Assembly: GCA_020850595.1 (NCBI GenBank)
Contig: JADZEK010000124.1
Coordinates: forward strand, 1 to 57,844
Length of the DNA: 57,844 nucleotides
Source: Anaerolineales bacterium
GTDB lineage: Bacteria > Chloroflexota > Anaerolineae > Anaerolineales > UBA6663
Reading direction: 5' to 3'
Shown: positions 36,217-46,021 of the stretch, in pieces
How the letters are laid out: every line of letters begins with the position of its first letter
How positions within the stretch are numbered: position 1 is the first letter of the stretch
Program-made: the position numbers and the translations under genes
Notes under the pieces: model-generated
The model's input: only the letters and a program-made list of their open reading frames with translations
Databases searched by the model: none
Told to the model about the DNA's origin: nothing

Positions 36217-39200
36217 ATGACCACCACCGCCGACCCGCTCAGCGCAGCTCCACCGCGCCACCCGCCGCTGCGCGAGGATGCGCCCGACCCGGCCCGCCCC
36301 GGCAGCGACCCAACCCGCCGCGCCGCCTGGGACCGCTTTGGCCGCGCGGCGGTGACGGTGGTGCTGGCGCTGGCCCTGGTGGTCTACCTGCTGGCGCAGC
36401 CCGCCCTGGCCCTGCGCTGGCTCTACGGCGCGCCGTTCATCGGCGCGTTCGTCGAGCCGACCATGCTGTTCAACGATGTCGGGGCGGCGCGCCCGGCGCT
36501 GTACCCGGCCTTCGCGGCGGGCGTGCAGCCCGGCGACCGGCTGAGGGCCATCGCCGGCGCGCCGGTGCAGAGCAGCGCCGACGTGGCGCGCGCGCTGGCA
36601 GGCCGCACCGCGGGCCAGATGGTCACGCTCGAAGTTGAGTCGTCCGTAGGCGCGGGGCAGGTGAGCGTTAAGGACGTACTCGTCCCGCTGACGCGCTTCC
36701 CCACCGGCGAGTTCACTACGCTGTTCGTGGTGCCCTACCTCATCGGGCTGGTCTACCTCGCCATCGGCGTGCTGGTGTTCTGGCTGCGGCGCAACGAGGT
36801 AGCGGGCCGCGCGTTTGGGCTGTTCTGCGCCGCCACGGCCGTGGGGTTGGGCGGCATCTTCGACCTCTACACCACGCACGCCTTCGCCTGGGCCTGGAGC
36901 CTGGCCGTGCCCGGCGTGGGCGCCAGCCTGATGACGCTGGGCCTGGTCTTCCCGCAGGAGACGCGGCTGGTGCGGCGCCGGCCGGGGCTGCGGCTGCTGC
37001 CCTTCGGGCCGTGGCTGGGGTTGGGCCTGTATTCACTCGCGGCGCTCTACCTGCTGGGCGGGCGCGACCCGGCGGCCTACATCCTGGCGTGGCGCTTGAG
37101 CTACCTCTACCTCGGCCTGGGGATGCTGGCCTTCCTGGGGCTGATGGTCTACCGGCGGCTCACCAGCCGCTCGCCCGTGGCCCGCGACCAAAGCCAGATC
37201 ATCCTGATTGGCGCGCTGCTGGCCTTCGCCCTGCTGATCCTGTGGAGCCTGCAGCCGTTGTTCGTGGCCGACACGCGCCCGCTGAACGCCGCGCTCGATC
37301 TGCCGCTGCTGGTGATCTTCCCAGTCGCCGTGGCCTACGCGCTGGTGCGCTACCGCCTGCTCGACACCGACTATGTGACCACCCAACTGCTGATCTACGC
37401 CGGCGTGGCCGTCCTCGCGCTAACGGGCTATGGGCTGCTGCTGCTTGGCCTGAGCCTGCTGCTGGGCACGGCCCTCCCGGCCAACAACCCGCTGCTGCTG
37501 GCGGCGCTGGTCTTCGCGCTGGTGGCGGTCTTCAATCCGCTGCGCGACCGGCTGCAAGCCCTGGTGGATAACACCTTCTACCGCGGGCAGCGCGCCTACC
37601 GCCGGCGACTGGAAGCGTTTGGCCGCGCCCTCACGCGCGCCGCCGCGCTCGACGACATCGTGCGCGCGCTGGATGAGCAGCTCACGGCGGCGCTGCGCCC
37701 CACCGCGCTCTACCTGTTCCTGCGCGACCCACAGAACGACGACTACGCGGCTGTGCCGCCCGGTGCGCCGCAGGCCGGCGGGCGCGGAGAGAGCGCGCTG
37801 GCTGTCACCGAGCTGCGCTTCGCGGCCGCCGGCCCGCTGGCCGCGCAGTTGGCCCGCGAGCGCGCCGCGCTGTACTTCTCACCCGAAACACCGCTGCCGC
37901 CCGCGCTGCACGCCGACCGGGCGCGGCTGGCGCTGTTGGGCGCGGCCGCCTATGCGCCCTTGCCGGGGCAGAGCGGGCTGGCCGGTTGGGTGGCGCTCGG
38001 CCCCAAGCTCTCGGGCCAGCCCTTCACCCGCGACGACCTGCGCTTCGTGGCGGCGCTGGCCGACCAGGCCGCGCTGGCCATTGAGCGCGCCGCCGTCATC
38101 AGCGACCTGGAGCGCCGCGTGCGCGACCTGAACGTGCTCAGCCAGATGTCGCAGGCGGTGAACTTCACCCTGACCTACGACGACCTGCTAGAGCTGATCT
38201 ACGCCCAGGCCAGCAAGGTGGTGGCGACGCGCAACTTCTATATCCTGCTGCCCGGGGCGCCGCCCGAAACGTTCAGCTATGCCATCTTGGTCGAGGCCGA
38301 CGAGCGCGACAACGCTCAGGAGCAGCAGCCCTGGCCGATGCGCGGGCTGGAGAGCGCGGTGTGGCGCACCGGCCAGCCGCTGCGCGTGGAAGACTACGCC
38401 GCCGAGTGCCGCCGCCGCGGGCTGACCCCCGCGCGCCGCCCGGCTGCGCGCCAGGCCTGGCTGGGCGTGCCGCTCAACGCCGGGGCCGACACCGTGGGCG
38501 TCATGGCCGTGGCCGGCGCCGAGCCGTACACCGAAGACCAGCTTAAGATCTTCTGGGCCATCGGCGACCAGGCCGCTTCGGCCATCGTTCGGGCCCAGGT
38601 GTTCCAAAAGGCCGAGGAGCGCGCCCGCCAGTTGGCCCTGTTGAACGAAATGAGCACCAGTATGGCCGAGAGCCTGACCCTCGACCCGCTGCTGGGGCGC
38701 ATCGTCAACACCTCTATGGATATCCTCGGCTGCGAGGCGGGCAGTCTGTTCCTGACCGACGATGATACCGGCGAATATGTCTTCCGCGTGGCAGCCGGGC
38801 CGGTGGCCCACGATTTGGTCGGCCTGCGCCTGGCTCCCGGCCAGGGCTTCGTGGGTGAGGCCATCGAGTCGGCTCAGGTGCTGATCGTGAACGACGTGCA
38901 GCGCGACCCGCGCTGGTTCAGCGGCTCTGACCAAAGCACCGGGTTTGTCACCCGCGCCCTGATGGTCGTGCCGCTGCGGCGCGGCGAGCGCACCATCGGC
39001 GCGCTGGAGGTCATCAACAAGCGCGATGGGCTGCCCTTCGACGGTGAAGACCGCGACCTGCTGGCCGCCTTCGCCGGGCAGGCGGCGGTGGTCATCGAGA
39101 ACGCCCGCCTGTTCGCGCAGACCGACCAGGCCCTGGCTGACCGCGTGGCCGAACTGTCCGTGATGCAGCGCATTGACCGCGAGCTGAACGCCGCGCTGGA

Positions 39201-40401
39201 CGTGCAGCGGGTGATGGGCATTACGCTGAGCTGGGCCATGAAGAACACCGACGCCAGCGCCGGGTCGGTCGGCATGGTGACCGCGGCCGGCATTAACATC
39301 ATCGCCACGCAAGGCTACGGCGAGTTGGTTGAACAGCGCGCCGATCGCCCGCTGCCGGTGGACCAGGGCATCATGGGCCGCGTGGTGCGCACCGGCGAGC
39401 TTAACCTGGTGAAAGACGTGCGCGCCGACCCCGACTACCGCGGCGTCTTGCCCGCCACGCGCTCCCAGCTCACCATCCCGATTGCGCGCGAGCAGGAGGT
39501 GGTCGGCCTGCTCAACCTGGAAAGCCCGAATGTAGACGGCTTTAGCCCGGCGCAAGTGGAGTTCGTGACGCGCCTGCTCGACCATGCCGCGGTGGCCATC
39601 ACCAATGCCCGCCTGTATGCCGAGGTGAACGCCGCCAACATCGCCAAGAGCGAGTTTGTGTCGGTGGCGGCGCACGAGCTGAAGACGCCCATGACGGCCA
39701 TCAAGATGTCGGCCGAGCTGATGCTGGCGGGCGCGGTCGGCGCGGTGAACGACACCCAGCGCAGCTTCCTCAGCACGATTAAGAACAACCTGGACCGGAT
39801 GACGACCATCGTCACCGACTTGAACGACATCACGCGCATCGAGACCGGCCGCCTGCGCCTCGACCTGCGCCTCTTCGATTTTCAGAGCGTAGTGGACGAG
39901 GTGCTGCGCGCCACGGCCGGGTTGATTGAGGCCAAGCAGCAGGTGTTGACGGTAGAGGTGACGCCGGGCCTGCCGCGCGCCTACGCCGACAGCAACCGCG
40001 CCGCCCAGGTGCTGACCAACCTGCTCTCAAACGCCAACAAGTACACGCCCGAGCAGGGCGCGGTGACGCTGCGCGTGGGCCTGACCACGCCCGCCACGCC
40101 GGGCCTGCCTGGGTCGCGCCCGCCGGGGGCGGCCTTCACGCCGCAACTCCACATCAGCGTGCAAGATACGGGCATCGGCATTTCGCCGGAGGATCAGGCG
40201 CGCCTGTTCCAGAAGTTCTTCCGCTCGGAAGACCGGGCCGCGCGCGAGATGGCCTCCGGCACCGGCCTGGGGCTGAACATCGTGAAGAACCTGGTGGAGC
40301 TGCAGGGCGGGCGCATCTGGGCGGAGAGCGAGTTCCGGCGCGGGAGCACCTTCCATTTCACGCTGCCGGTCGGCCCCGCGCCGGCGGAGGCCGCCGCGTG
40401 A
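36217..40401 (+). CDS. Membrane sensor histidine kinase: PDZ, multi-TM, four GAF domains
   Basis: A 1394-residue sensor kinase. One membrane helix (about 40-60) is followed by a PDZ-like domain (about 95-150, AGVQPGDRLRAIAGAPV), then about eight hydrophobic helices (160-440). Four GAF domains follow (near 460-620, 640-800, 810-970 and 985-1130), then a HisKA domain with phospho-acceptor His1153 in VAAHELKTPMTA. The HATPase domain has N box NLLSNANKYTP, G1 DTGIGIS and G2 GTGLGLNIVKNL. There is no receiver domain. The ATG at 36217 is favoured by the upstream -10. The next kinase gene overlaps by 4 bases, so the two kinases are coupled; no response regulator is adjacent. The combination of PDZ and GAF inputs suggests integration of an outside signal with ligand or redox cues. 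Confidence 0.93.
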   Translation: MTTTADPLSAAPPRHPPLREDAPDPARPGSDPTRRAAWDRFGRAAVTVVLALALVVYLLAQPALALRWLYGAPFIGAFVEPTMLFNDVGAARPALYPAFAAGVQPGDRLRAIAGAPVQSSADVARALAGRTAGQMVTLEVESSVGAGQVSVKDVLVPLTRFPTGEFTTLFVVPYLIGLVYLAIGVLVFWLRRNEVAGRAFGLFCAATAVGLGGIFDLYTTHAFAWAWSLAVPGVGASLMTLGLVFPQETRLVRRRPGLRLLPFGPWLGLGLYSLAALYLLGGRDPAAYILAWRLSYLYLGLGMLAFLGLMVYRRLTSRSPVARDQSQIILIGALLAFALLILWSLQPLFVADTRPLNAALDLPLLVIFPVAVAYALVRYRLLDTDYVTTQLLIYAGVAVLALTGYGLLLLGLSLLLGTALPANNPLLLAALVFALVAVFNPLRDRLQALVDNTFYRGQRAYRRRLEAFGRALTRAAALDDIVRALDEQLTAALRPTALYLFLRDPQNDDYAAVPPGAPQAGGRGESALAVTELRFAAAGPLAAQLARERAALYFSPETPLPPALHADRARLALLGAAAYAPLPGQSGLAGWVALGPKLSGQPFTRDDLRFVAALADQAALAIERAAVISDLERRVRDLNVLSQMSQAVNFTLTYDDLLELIYAQASKVVATRNFYILLPGAPPETFSYAILVEADERDNAQEQQPWPMRGLESAVWRTGQPLRVEDYAAECRRRGLTPARRPAARQAWLGVPLNAGADTVGVMAVAGAEPYTEDQLKIFWAIGDQAASAIVRAQVFQKAEERARQLALLNEMSTSMAESLTLDPLLGRIVNTSMDILGCEAGSLFLTDDDTGEYVFRVAAGPVAHDLVGLRLAPGQGFVGEAIESAQVLIVNDVQRDPRWFSGSDQSTGFVTRALMVVPLRRGERTIGALEVINKRDGLPFDGEDRDLLAAFAGQAAVVIENARLFAQTDQALADRVAELSVMQRIDRELNAALDVQRVMGITLSWAMKNTDASAGSVGMVTAAGINIIATQGYGELVEQRADRPLPVDQGIMGRVVRTGELNLVKDVRADPDYRGVLPATRSQLTIPIAREQEVVGLLNLESPNVDGFSPAQVEFVTRLLDHAAVAITNARLYAEVNAANIAKSEFVSVAAHELKTPMTAIKMSAELMLAGAVGAVNDTQRSFLSTIKNNLDRMTTIVTDLNDITRIETGRLRLDLRLFDFQSVVDEVLRATAGLIEAKQQVLTVEVTPGLPRAYADSNRAAQVLTNLLSNANKYTPEQGAVTLRVGLTTPATPGLPGSRPPGAAFTPQLHISVQDTGIGISPEDQARLFQKFFRSEDRAAREMASGTGLGLNIVKNLVELQGGRIWAESEFRRGSTFHFTLPVGPAPAEAAA

Positions 40402-41654
40402 CGGGCGCGCCGGCCGCCGCCTTCGGCCCTGAACAGGTGGTCGGGCTGCTGGGCCAGACGTTTACGGGCCTGTCCGCCGACGACCTGGCCGAGCTGGCTG
40501 CGTTGACGCACCTGCGCTACTTCCCGCCCGACACGGTGCTGTGCCACGAGGGCGCTTACGAGGACACGTTCTACATTATCGCCGCGGGCGAGGTGTTGAC
40601 CACCAAGCAGATCAGCGCGGCCGAGGGCGAGCGCCAGTTGCGCCGCATGGGCGCCGGCGACTACGTCGGCGAGATGGCGCTGATTCAGAACGCGCCGCGC
40701 GCCGCCACGGTGCGCACGCTGACGGCCTGCGCCGTGCTGGAGATAGACAAGGCCGACTTCGAGGCCATCCTCAGCCGCAGCCCACGCCTGGCGCTGAGCA
40801 TCATCCGCACCACGCTCAACCGCATGCGGGCCAACGACCAGGTGGCGATCAGCGACCTGCAAAAGACCAACCGCGTGCTGGCCCAGCTCGACCGCAACAA
40901 GTTGGAGTTCATCCAGGTGGCCGCCCACGAGCTGCGCACGCCGCTGACGATCATGAAGGGCTATCTGAACGTGATCAAGCTCGACCCGGCCTTCCACGAC
41001 AGCGACGACCTGCGCGCCGCGCTAGACGGGCTGAGCCGCGGCACCGAGCGGCTGCACGAAGTGGTGAACGCCATGCTCGACGTGACCCGCATTGACAGCG
41101 AGGCGGCGGGCGGCGGGCTGCTGGCGGCCGTGCCGGTGCCGCTGAAGAGCGTGGTCAACGATATCGTGCATCGGTTGCAAAACGACGCCGCCGACCGGCG
41201 GCTGACGATCGCTATCGAGCACGCGCCCGACACGCCCAACATCAACGCCGACCCGACGCTGGTGCAGAAGGCGCTCTATCACGTCATCGTCAACGCCATC
41301 AAGTACACGCCGGACGGCGGGCAGATTGTGGTGCGCACGCGGGCGGTGGCGCTGGAAGGCGCGCCGCGGGCCGAAATCAGCGTGCACGACACCGGCATCG
41401 GCCTGGACCGCGAGCACCACGAGCTGATCTTCGAGAAGTTTTATCAGGTCGGCTCAGTGGCGCTGCACTCGACGCACAAGACGATGTTCAAGGGCGGGGG
41501 GCCGGGGTTGGGGCTGGCGATTGCGCGGGGCGTAGTGCGCGCCCACGGCGGGCGCATTTGGGTTGAGAGCGCGGGCTGCGACGAGGCCGCCCTCCCCGGC
41601 AGCACGTTTTTCATGCAGTTCCCCGTGAACCCGCCCAACGCGAAGAAGAAGTAG
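40398..41654 (+). CDS. Cytoplasmic histidine kinase with cyclic-nucleotide-binding domain
   Basis: A 418-residue soluble kinase. The cNMP-binding domain (about 20-140) contains GAYEDTFYIIAAGEV and the phosphate-binding cassette region GEMALIQNAPRAATVRT. A short linker leads to HisKA with His177 in VAAHELRTPLTI, and the HATPase domain has VNAIKYTPDGG (N box), DTGIGLD (G1) and GPGLGLAIARGVV (G2). The GTG start overlaps the preceding kinase stop (GTGA). The pairing suggests that the two kinases form a relay or heterodimer, with the output regulator encoded elsewhere. Confidence 0.92.
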   Translation: MTGAPAAAFGPEQVVGLLGQTFTGLSADDLAELAALTHLRYFPPDTVLCHEGAYEDTFYIIAAGEVLTTKQISAAEGERQLRRMGAGDYVGEMALIQNAPRAATVRTLTACAVLEIDKADFEAILSRSPRLALSIIRTTLNRMRANDQVAISDLQKTNRVLAQLDRNKLEFIQVAAHELRTPLTIMKGYLNVIKLDPAFHDSDDLRAALDGLSRGTERLHEVVNAMLDVTRIDSEAAGGGLLAAVPVPLKSVVNDIVHRLQNDAADRRLTIAIEHAPDTPNINADPTLVQKALYHVIVNAIKYTPDGGQIVVRTRAVALEGAPRAEISVHDTGIGLDREHHELIFEKFYQVGSVALHSTHKTMFKGGGPGLGLAIARGVVRAHGGRIWVESAGCDEAALPGSTFFMQFPVNPPNAKKK

Positions 41655-41672
41655 CGGGCGGCGGAAAACCTT

Positions 41673-41890
41673 CGCCACGCATTAGCCCGAATGACACAAT
41701 TGAAGGCTAGGGGCGGCCGCCGCGCCCGTTCTCGCAAAGCCCTAATCCGCGCCCGAGCGGTGTGCTGAAGCCGAACGGTGGCACGGTAACCGCGCTGGAT
41801 CACGGGCGCTGGAGCGCGCTACCGCCCAGGGTTAAGGTTACGGTTGCGAGCGGATGAGAGCGCTTCAGCAAAGCGCTAATCCGCGCTGAG
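41673..41890 (+). repeat. Repeat-bearing gap: family 2 copy d and family 3 units
   Basis: Family 2 (CGCCACGCATTAGCCCGAATGAC) begins 19 bases after the kinase stop. Weak family 3 units (CCCTAATCCGCGCCCGAGCGG and GCGCTAATCCGCGCTGAGG) lie at 41740-41760 and 41872-41890, the latter overlapping the thioredoxin gene end. No gene is supported in 41655-41875. Confidence 0.5.
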
Positions 41891-42208
41891 GTGCGGCTTG
41901 AGTTTGGCGAGGATGCGCTCGCGCGGCATGAAGCCTGTCAGGCGCTCCACCGGCCGGCCGTCCTTGAACAAGATCAGCGTGGGCAGGCCGAGCACGCCGT
42001 ACTGCATGGTGGCGTTCACGTTGTTGTCGGCGTCGAGTTGGCCGACCTTCACCGCGCCGTTCCACTCGGTGTTCAGGTCCGCCACCACCGGCGCGAGCAT
42101 GTGGCAGGGCGGGCACCATTCCGCGGTGAAATCCACCAGCACCGGGGCGCTGCTCTCCAGCACCTGCGCCTGAAAGTTGTCGTCGGTGAAGACATGCAGC
42201 TCGGCCAT
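41876..42208 (-). CDS. trxA: Thioredoxin with WCPPC active site
   Basis: A 110-residue cytoplasmic thioredoxin. The fold landmarks are FTAEWCPPCHMLAPVV (Cys32 and Cys35 region), the Asp-rich QLDADNN, the cis-Pro segment GLPTLILFKDG and the C-terminal helix. The active site is Cys-Pro-Pro-Cys rather than the standard Cys-Gly-Pro-Cys, which should shift the redox potential. It has no signal peptide. It diverges from hrcA and has its own promoter (42236-42264). Confidence 0.92.
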   Translation of the reverse strand: MAELHVFTDDNFQAQVLESSAPVLVDFTAEWCPPCHMLAPVVADLNTEWNGAVKVGQLDADNNVNATMQYGVLGLPTLILFKDGRPVERLTGFMPRERILAKLKPHLSAD

Positions 42209-42235
42209 GGTCGGCTCTCCGAGGGGATCGCGCAG

Positions 42236-42264
42236 ATGGTAACGCGGGGATTCGACGGCGTCAA
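42236..42264 (-). promoter_or_regulatory. Promoter of thioredoxin
   Basis: On the minus strand TTGACG (42259-42264) and TACCAT (42236-42241) are separated by 17 bases, leaving a leader of about 20 bases before the start. Confidence 0.6.
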
Positions 42265-42306
42265 GCCGGCGCGCGAAGTTATGTCAATCGTTAATAAACC
42301 TCTGCA

Positions 42307-42335
42307 TTGACACCCCTTTGGGCGGGGGGTATAAT
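42307..42335 (+). promoter_or_regulatory. Consensus sigma-70 promoter of the hrcA operon
   Basis: TTGACA (42307-42312) and TATAAT (42330-42335) are separated by 17 bases, a perfect consensus. Transcription should start near 42342, directly upstream of the CIRCE operator. Confidence 0.9.
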
Positions 42336-42348
42336 CTCTCCCAGCCCA

Positions 42349-42375
42349 TTAGCACTCTCGCGTCGAGAGTGCTAA
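42349..42375 (+). promoter_or_regulatory. CIRCE operator
   Basis: TTAGCACTC, nine bases, GAGTGCTAA: an exact match to the CIRCE element bound by HrcA. It lies in the 5' untranslated region just after the promoter, so bound HrcA would block the start of the whole heat-shock operon. Confidence 0.97.
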
Positions 42376-42401
42376 TGCTATCAGGCCTATCAAAATAGCC
42401 T

Positions 42402-43433
42402 ATGGAACCCTTGCCCCCGCGCCAAGAAACCATTCTGGGCCTCATCATTCGAGAATATATCGAGACGGCTGCGCCGGTCAGCTCGAAGGCCCTGGTGGAA
42501 AAATACAACCTGGGAGTCAGCTCGGCCACTGTGCGCAATGAGTTCGTCGCGCTGACCGAGGCCGGCTTCCTGCGCCAACCGCACACCTCCGCCGGGCGCG
42601 AGCCAACCGAGCAGGGCTACCGCTACTTTGTCCAGCGCATCGCCGGCGAAAGCGAACTGCCCCTGGCTGAGCGCCGCACCATCAGCCACCAGTTTTATCA
42701 GGCGCGGCGCGATGTGGACGAGTGGATGCGGCTGGCCGCCGCCGTGCTGGCCCAGCATTCACGCGGCGCCAGCCTGATCACCGCCCCGCAGCAGATGCAA
42801 GCCCGCTTCAAGCACCTGGAACTGATCGCCACTCAGGGGCGGCTGGTGCTGCTGGTGCTGGTGCTCTCCGGCGGCGAGGTGCGCCAGCAGATGCTGACGC
42901 TGGCCGAAGCGCCCTCGCAGGAGCAGTTGAGCGAGGCGGCGCGCCACATCAACAGCCTGTGCCAGGCGCAAGAGCACAGCCAGGTGGCCGCCCACGCCGC
43001 GCACCTGCCCACGCTGGAGCAGGAAGTGGTGCGCCTGATCGCCGAGATGCTGCGCAAGGCCGAAGCGCTGTCCGGCGGCGAAATCTTCCGCGACGGCGTA
43101 ACGGCCGTGCTGGCCGAGCCGGAGTTTGCCGGCTCGGAGTCGGCGCGGCAGGCGCTGCGCGTGCTCGAAGAGCGCGCTTACCTGGAAGAGTTTTTGGCCA
43201 AGGCCCTCTCGCCCAACGTCGGCGGCGTGGAAGTCGTCATCGGCGGGGAGGACTCGTGGCAGGAACTGAAGGAGTGCTCGATGGTGCTGGCGCGTTACGG
43301 CGTGGCCGGCTATGCCGTCGGGGCGATGGGCGTCCTCGGCCCGCAGCGCATGGCCTACGGCCGCGCCATCTCCACTGTGCGCTTTGTCGCCGGGCTGATG
43401 AGCGACATGATGTATGAAGTCTATTCCGATTGA
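42402..43433 (+). CDS. hrcA: Heat-inducible transcription repressor HrcA
   Basis: A 343-residue repressor that binds CIRCE and is kept active by GroEL in the family. The N-terminal winged helix-turn-helix holds REYIETAAPVSSKALVEKY (in the first 40 residues) and SSATVRNEFVALTEAGFLRQPHTSAGR (in parts), which are near-invariant in HrcA. The central and C-terminal dimerization domains include ELKECSMVLARYG and GVLGPQRMAYGRAISTVRFVA. It is the first gene of the operon it represses, and the 27 bases between CIRCE and the ATG leave no room for a second promoter. Confidence 0.96.
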   Translation: MEPLPPRQETILGLIIREYIETAAPVSSKALVEKYNLGVSSATVRNEFVALTEAGFLRQPHTSAGREPTEQGYRYFVQRIAGESELPLAERRTISHQFYQARRDVDEWMRLAAAVLAQHSRGASLITAPQQMQARFKHLELIATQGRLVLLVLVLSGGEVRQQMLTLAEAPSQEQLSEAARHINSLCQAQEHSQVAAHAAHLPTLEQEVVRLIAEMLRKAEALSGGEIFRDGVTAVLAEPEFAGSESARQALRVLEERAYLEEFLAKALSPNVGGVEVVIGGEDSWQELKECSMVLARYGVAGYAVGAMGVLGPQRMAYGRAISTVRFVAGLMSDMMYEVYSD

Positions 43434-43455
43434 TCTCTGAGAGTTGAGCATAGCG

Positions 43456-43980
43456 ATGGCTGACGAAAACCAAACTGGAGAGGCGCCCGCGCCCGAGGCG
43501 GGAGACCCCGCGCTCGAGGCGGCCAAAGCGCAGGCGGCCGAATATCTGGAAGGTTGGCAGCGCGCCCGGGCCGATTTCACCAACTACAAGCGCCGCGTGG
43601 AAAAAGAGCAGGTGGAGGCCAACCAGACCGCCGCCGCCCGCGTCATAACGCGCTTTTTAGACGTGGCCGACGACCTCGACCGCGCCCTGAGTGACCTGGC
43701 CGCCCTGACGCCCGCCGGCGCCCAACCCGACGCCGCGGCGCTGGCCAAGTGGGCGCAGGGCGTCAGCCTGATCAAGCGCAAGCTGCAAAACCAACTGGAG
43801 CAAGAGAACGTCGAGCGCATCCCGGCCGAGGGCCAGGCCTTTGATCCCAACTGGCACGAAGCCGTGACGCACGAAGACAGCGATTCGCACGCAGCCGGTC
43901 AGGTGATCGGCGTGGTGCGGCAAGGCTATCGGATGGGGGACCGGGTCTTGCGGCCCGCTCTCGTTCGCGTGGCGCGGTAA
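43456..43980 (+). CDS. grpE: Nucleotide exchange factor GrpE
   Basis: A 174-residue DnaK cochaperone that releases ADP. An acidic N-terminus leads to the long coiled helix (AAEYLEGWQRARADFTNYKRRVEKEQ, in parts), then the beta domain with DPNWHEAVTHEDSD and the closing GVVRQGYRMGDRVLRPALVRVA. The ATG at 43456 (MADENQ) is preferred over a Met four codons upstream. It lies 22 bases after hrcA. Confidence 0.95.
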   Translation: MADENQTGEAPAPEAGDPALEAAKAQAAEYLEGWQRARADFTNYKRRVEKEQVEANQTAAARVITRFLDVADDLDRALSDLAALTPAGAQPDAAALAKWAQGVSLIKRKLQNQLEQENVERIPAEGQAFDPNWHEAVTHEDSDSHAAGQVIGVVRQGYRMGDRVLRPALVRVAR

Positions 43981-43998
43981 TCAACGGAGCAATCAGAC

Positions 43999-45936
43999 AT
44001 GGCAAAAATTATCGGCATTGACCTGGGGACGACCAACTCGGTCGTGGCCGTCATGGAAGGCGGCGAGCCGGTCGTCATCCCCTCGTCGGAGGGGTCGCGG
44101 CTGATTCCGTCGGTGGTGGCGGTGAACCCCAAGAACGGCGAGCGCACGGTGGGCCAGGTGGCCCGGCGCCAGGCCGTGCTGAACCCCGAGAACACCATCT
44201 TTTCGATCAAGCGCTTCATGGGGCGCAAGTACAGCGACGCCGAAGTGCAGAAGGCGCTGAAGTTCGTGCCCTACAAAGTCAGCGCCGCGCCCAACGGCGA
44301 CGTGCGCGTGCACATGGGCGGCAAGGAGTATTCGCCGCCGGAAGTCAGCGCCATGATCCTGGCCAAGATCAAGGCCGACGCCGAAGCCTATCTGGGCGAG
44401 GCCGTCACCCAGGCCGTTATCACCGTGCCGGCCTATTTTAACGACAGCCAGCGCCAGGCCACCAAGGACGCGGGCCGCATTGCCGGGCTGGAAGTGCTGC
44501 GCATCATCAACGAGCCGACGGCTTCGTCGCTGGCCTACGGCCTCGACAAGAAGAAGGACGAGACCATCGCCGTGTACGACCTGGGCGGCGGCACGTTCGA
44601 CATCTCGGTGCTCGACGTGGGCGACGGCGTGTTCGAGGTCAAATCTACCAACGGCGACACCTTCTTGGGCGGCGACGACTTCGACCAGCGCATTATTGAC
44701 TGGGTGGCGGGCGAATATCTCAAGGACCAGGGCATAGACCTGCGCGCCGACCGCCAGGCTTTGCAGCGCCTGAAGGAAGCCGCCGAGAAGGCCAAGATCG
44801 AGCTTTCGACCGTGGCCCAGACGGAGATCAACCTGCCGTTTATCACCGCCGACGCCAGCGGCCCCAAGCACCTGAACGTGACGCTGACGCGCGCCAAGCT
44901 GGAGCAGTTGACGGACGACCTGATCCAGAACTCGATCCGCCCGGTGACCCGCGCCCTGGACGACGCCAAGCTCAAGGCGGCCGACATCAACGAGGTGGTG
45001 CTGGTGGGCGGCATGACGCGCATGCCGGCGGTGCAGGAAGCGGTGCGCAAGCTCTTCAACCGCGAGCCGCACAAGGGCGTGAACCCGGATGAGGTGGTGG
45101 CCGTGGGGGCCGCCATTCAGGCCGGCGTGCTGGGCGGCGAGGTGAAAGACATCCTCCTGCTTGATGTGACCCCGCTCTCGCTCTCGATTGAGACGCTGGG
45201 CGGCGTGGCGACGGCGCTGATCGAGCGCAACACGACCATCCCGACCCGCAAGAGCCAGGTTTTCTCGACGGCTTCCGACATGCAGACCTCGGTGGAGATC
45301 AAGGTAGTGCAGGGTGAGCGCCCCATGGCGGCCGACAACAAGCTGCTGGGCAACTTCATCCTGGACGGCATCCCGCCCGCGCCGCGCGGCGTGCCGCAGG
45401 TGGAGGTTACCTTCGACATTGACGCCGACGGCATCTTGAAGGTCTCGGCCGCCGACAAGGCCACCGGCCGCTCGCAGCACATCACCATCACCGCTTCCTC
45501 CGGGCTGTCGAAGGACGAGGTGGAGAAGATGGTGAAGGATGCGCAGTCGCACGCCAGCGAAGACAAGGCGCGGCGCGAGCAGGTGGAAACCCGCAACGCG
45601 GCCGACGCGGCGATCTTCACCGCCGAGAAAGCCCTGCGCGACGGCGGTGAGAAAGTGCCCGGCAATGTGAAGGCGGCGGTAGAAGATAAGGTGAAGGCGC
45701 TGCGCAAGGCGCTGGAAGGCTCCGACCTGGCCGCCATCACCACCGCCACCAACGAGCTGTACCAGGTGGTGCAGCAGGTCGGCTCGGCCATGTACGGCGA
45801 GCAGGGCGGCCCGCAAGGCGGCCCGGAGCAGCCCGGCGGCGCCGGCCCCGATATGGGCGGCGGCCCACACGGGCCGGGCGGCCCGAACCCGAACGGCGGC
45901 GACGACGTGGTTGAGGGCGAGTTTAAGGACGCTTAG
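43999..45936 (+). CDS. dnaK: Hsp70 chaperone DnaK
   Basis: A 645-residue ATP-driven chaperone. It starts [18 protein letters not shown] and has the phosphate loops [13 protein letters not shown] and [16 protein letters not shown], the interdomain linker around [19 protein letters not shown], the substrate-binding domain and a Gly/Pro-rich C-terminal tail with acidic end VVEGEFKDA. The full length is normal. It lies 18 bases after grpE with a GGAG ribosome site. Confidence 0.98.
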   Translation: MAKIIGIDLGTTNSVVAVMEGGEPVVIPSSEGSRLIPSVVAVNPKNGERTVGQVARRQAVLNPENTIFSIKRFMGRKYSDAEVQKALKFVPYKVSAAPNGDVRVHMGGKEYSPPEVSAMILAKIKADAEAYLGEAVTQAVITVPAYFNDSQRQATKDAGRIAGLEVLRIINEPTASSLAYGLDKKKDETIAVYDLGGGTFDISVLDVGDGVFEVKSTNGDTFLGGDDFDQRIIDWVAGEYLKDQGIDLRADRQALQRLKEAAEKAKIELSTVAQTEINLPFITADASGPKHLNVTLTRAKLEQLTDDLIQNSIRPVTRALDDAKLKAADINEVVLVGGMTRMPAVQEAVRKLFNREPHKGVNPDEVVAVGAAIQAGVLGGEVKDILLLDVTPLSLSIETLGGVATALIERNTTIPTRKSQVFSTASDMQTSVEIKVVQGERPMAADNKLLGNFILDGIPPAPRGVPQVEVTFDIDADGILKVSAADKATGRSQHITITASSGLSKDEVEKMVKDAQSHASEDKARREQVETRNAADAAIFTAEKALRDGGEKVPGNVKAAVEDKVKALRKALEGSDLAAITTATNELYQVVQQVGSAMYGEQGGPQGGPEQPGGAGPDMGGGPHGPGGPNPNGGDDVVEGEFKDA

Positions 45937-45957
45937 CGCGACGAGAGGCAACGGCTG

Positions 45958-46009
45958 AAGGACGAGAGCCGCGCGCGCCGGTCCCCCTGGCGCGGCGGCT
46001 GTCGTCCTT
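45958..46009 (+). promoter_or_regulatory. Hairpin between dnaK and dnaJ
   Basis: AAGGACGA (45958-45965) pairs with TCGTCCTT (46002-46009), and an inner AGCCGC-rich arm pairs with GCGGCT. It sits 21 bases after the dnaK stop and ends 12 bases before the dnaJ GTG, with only a short T-run. It may stabilize the dnaK message or partly terminate transcription. Confidence 0.5.
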
Positions 46010-46021
46010 TGCCATGCGGCT

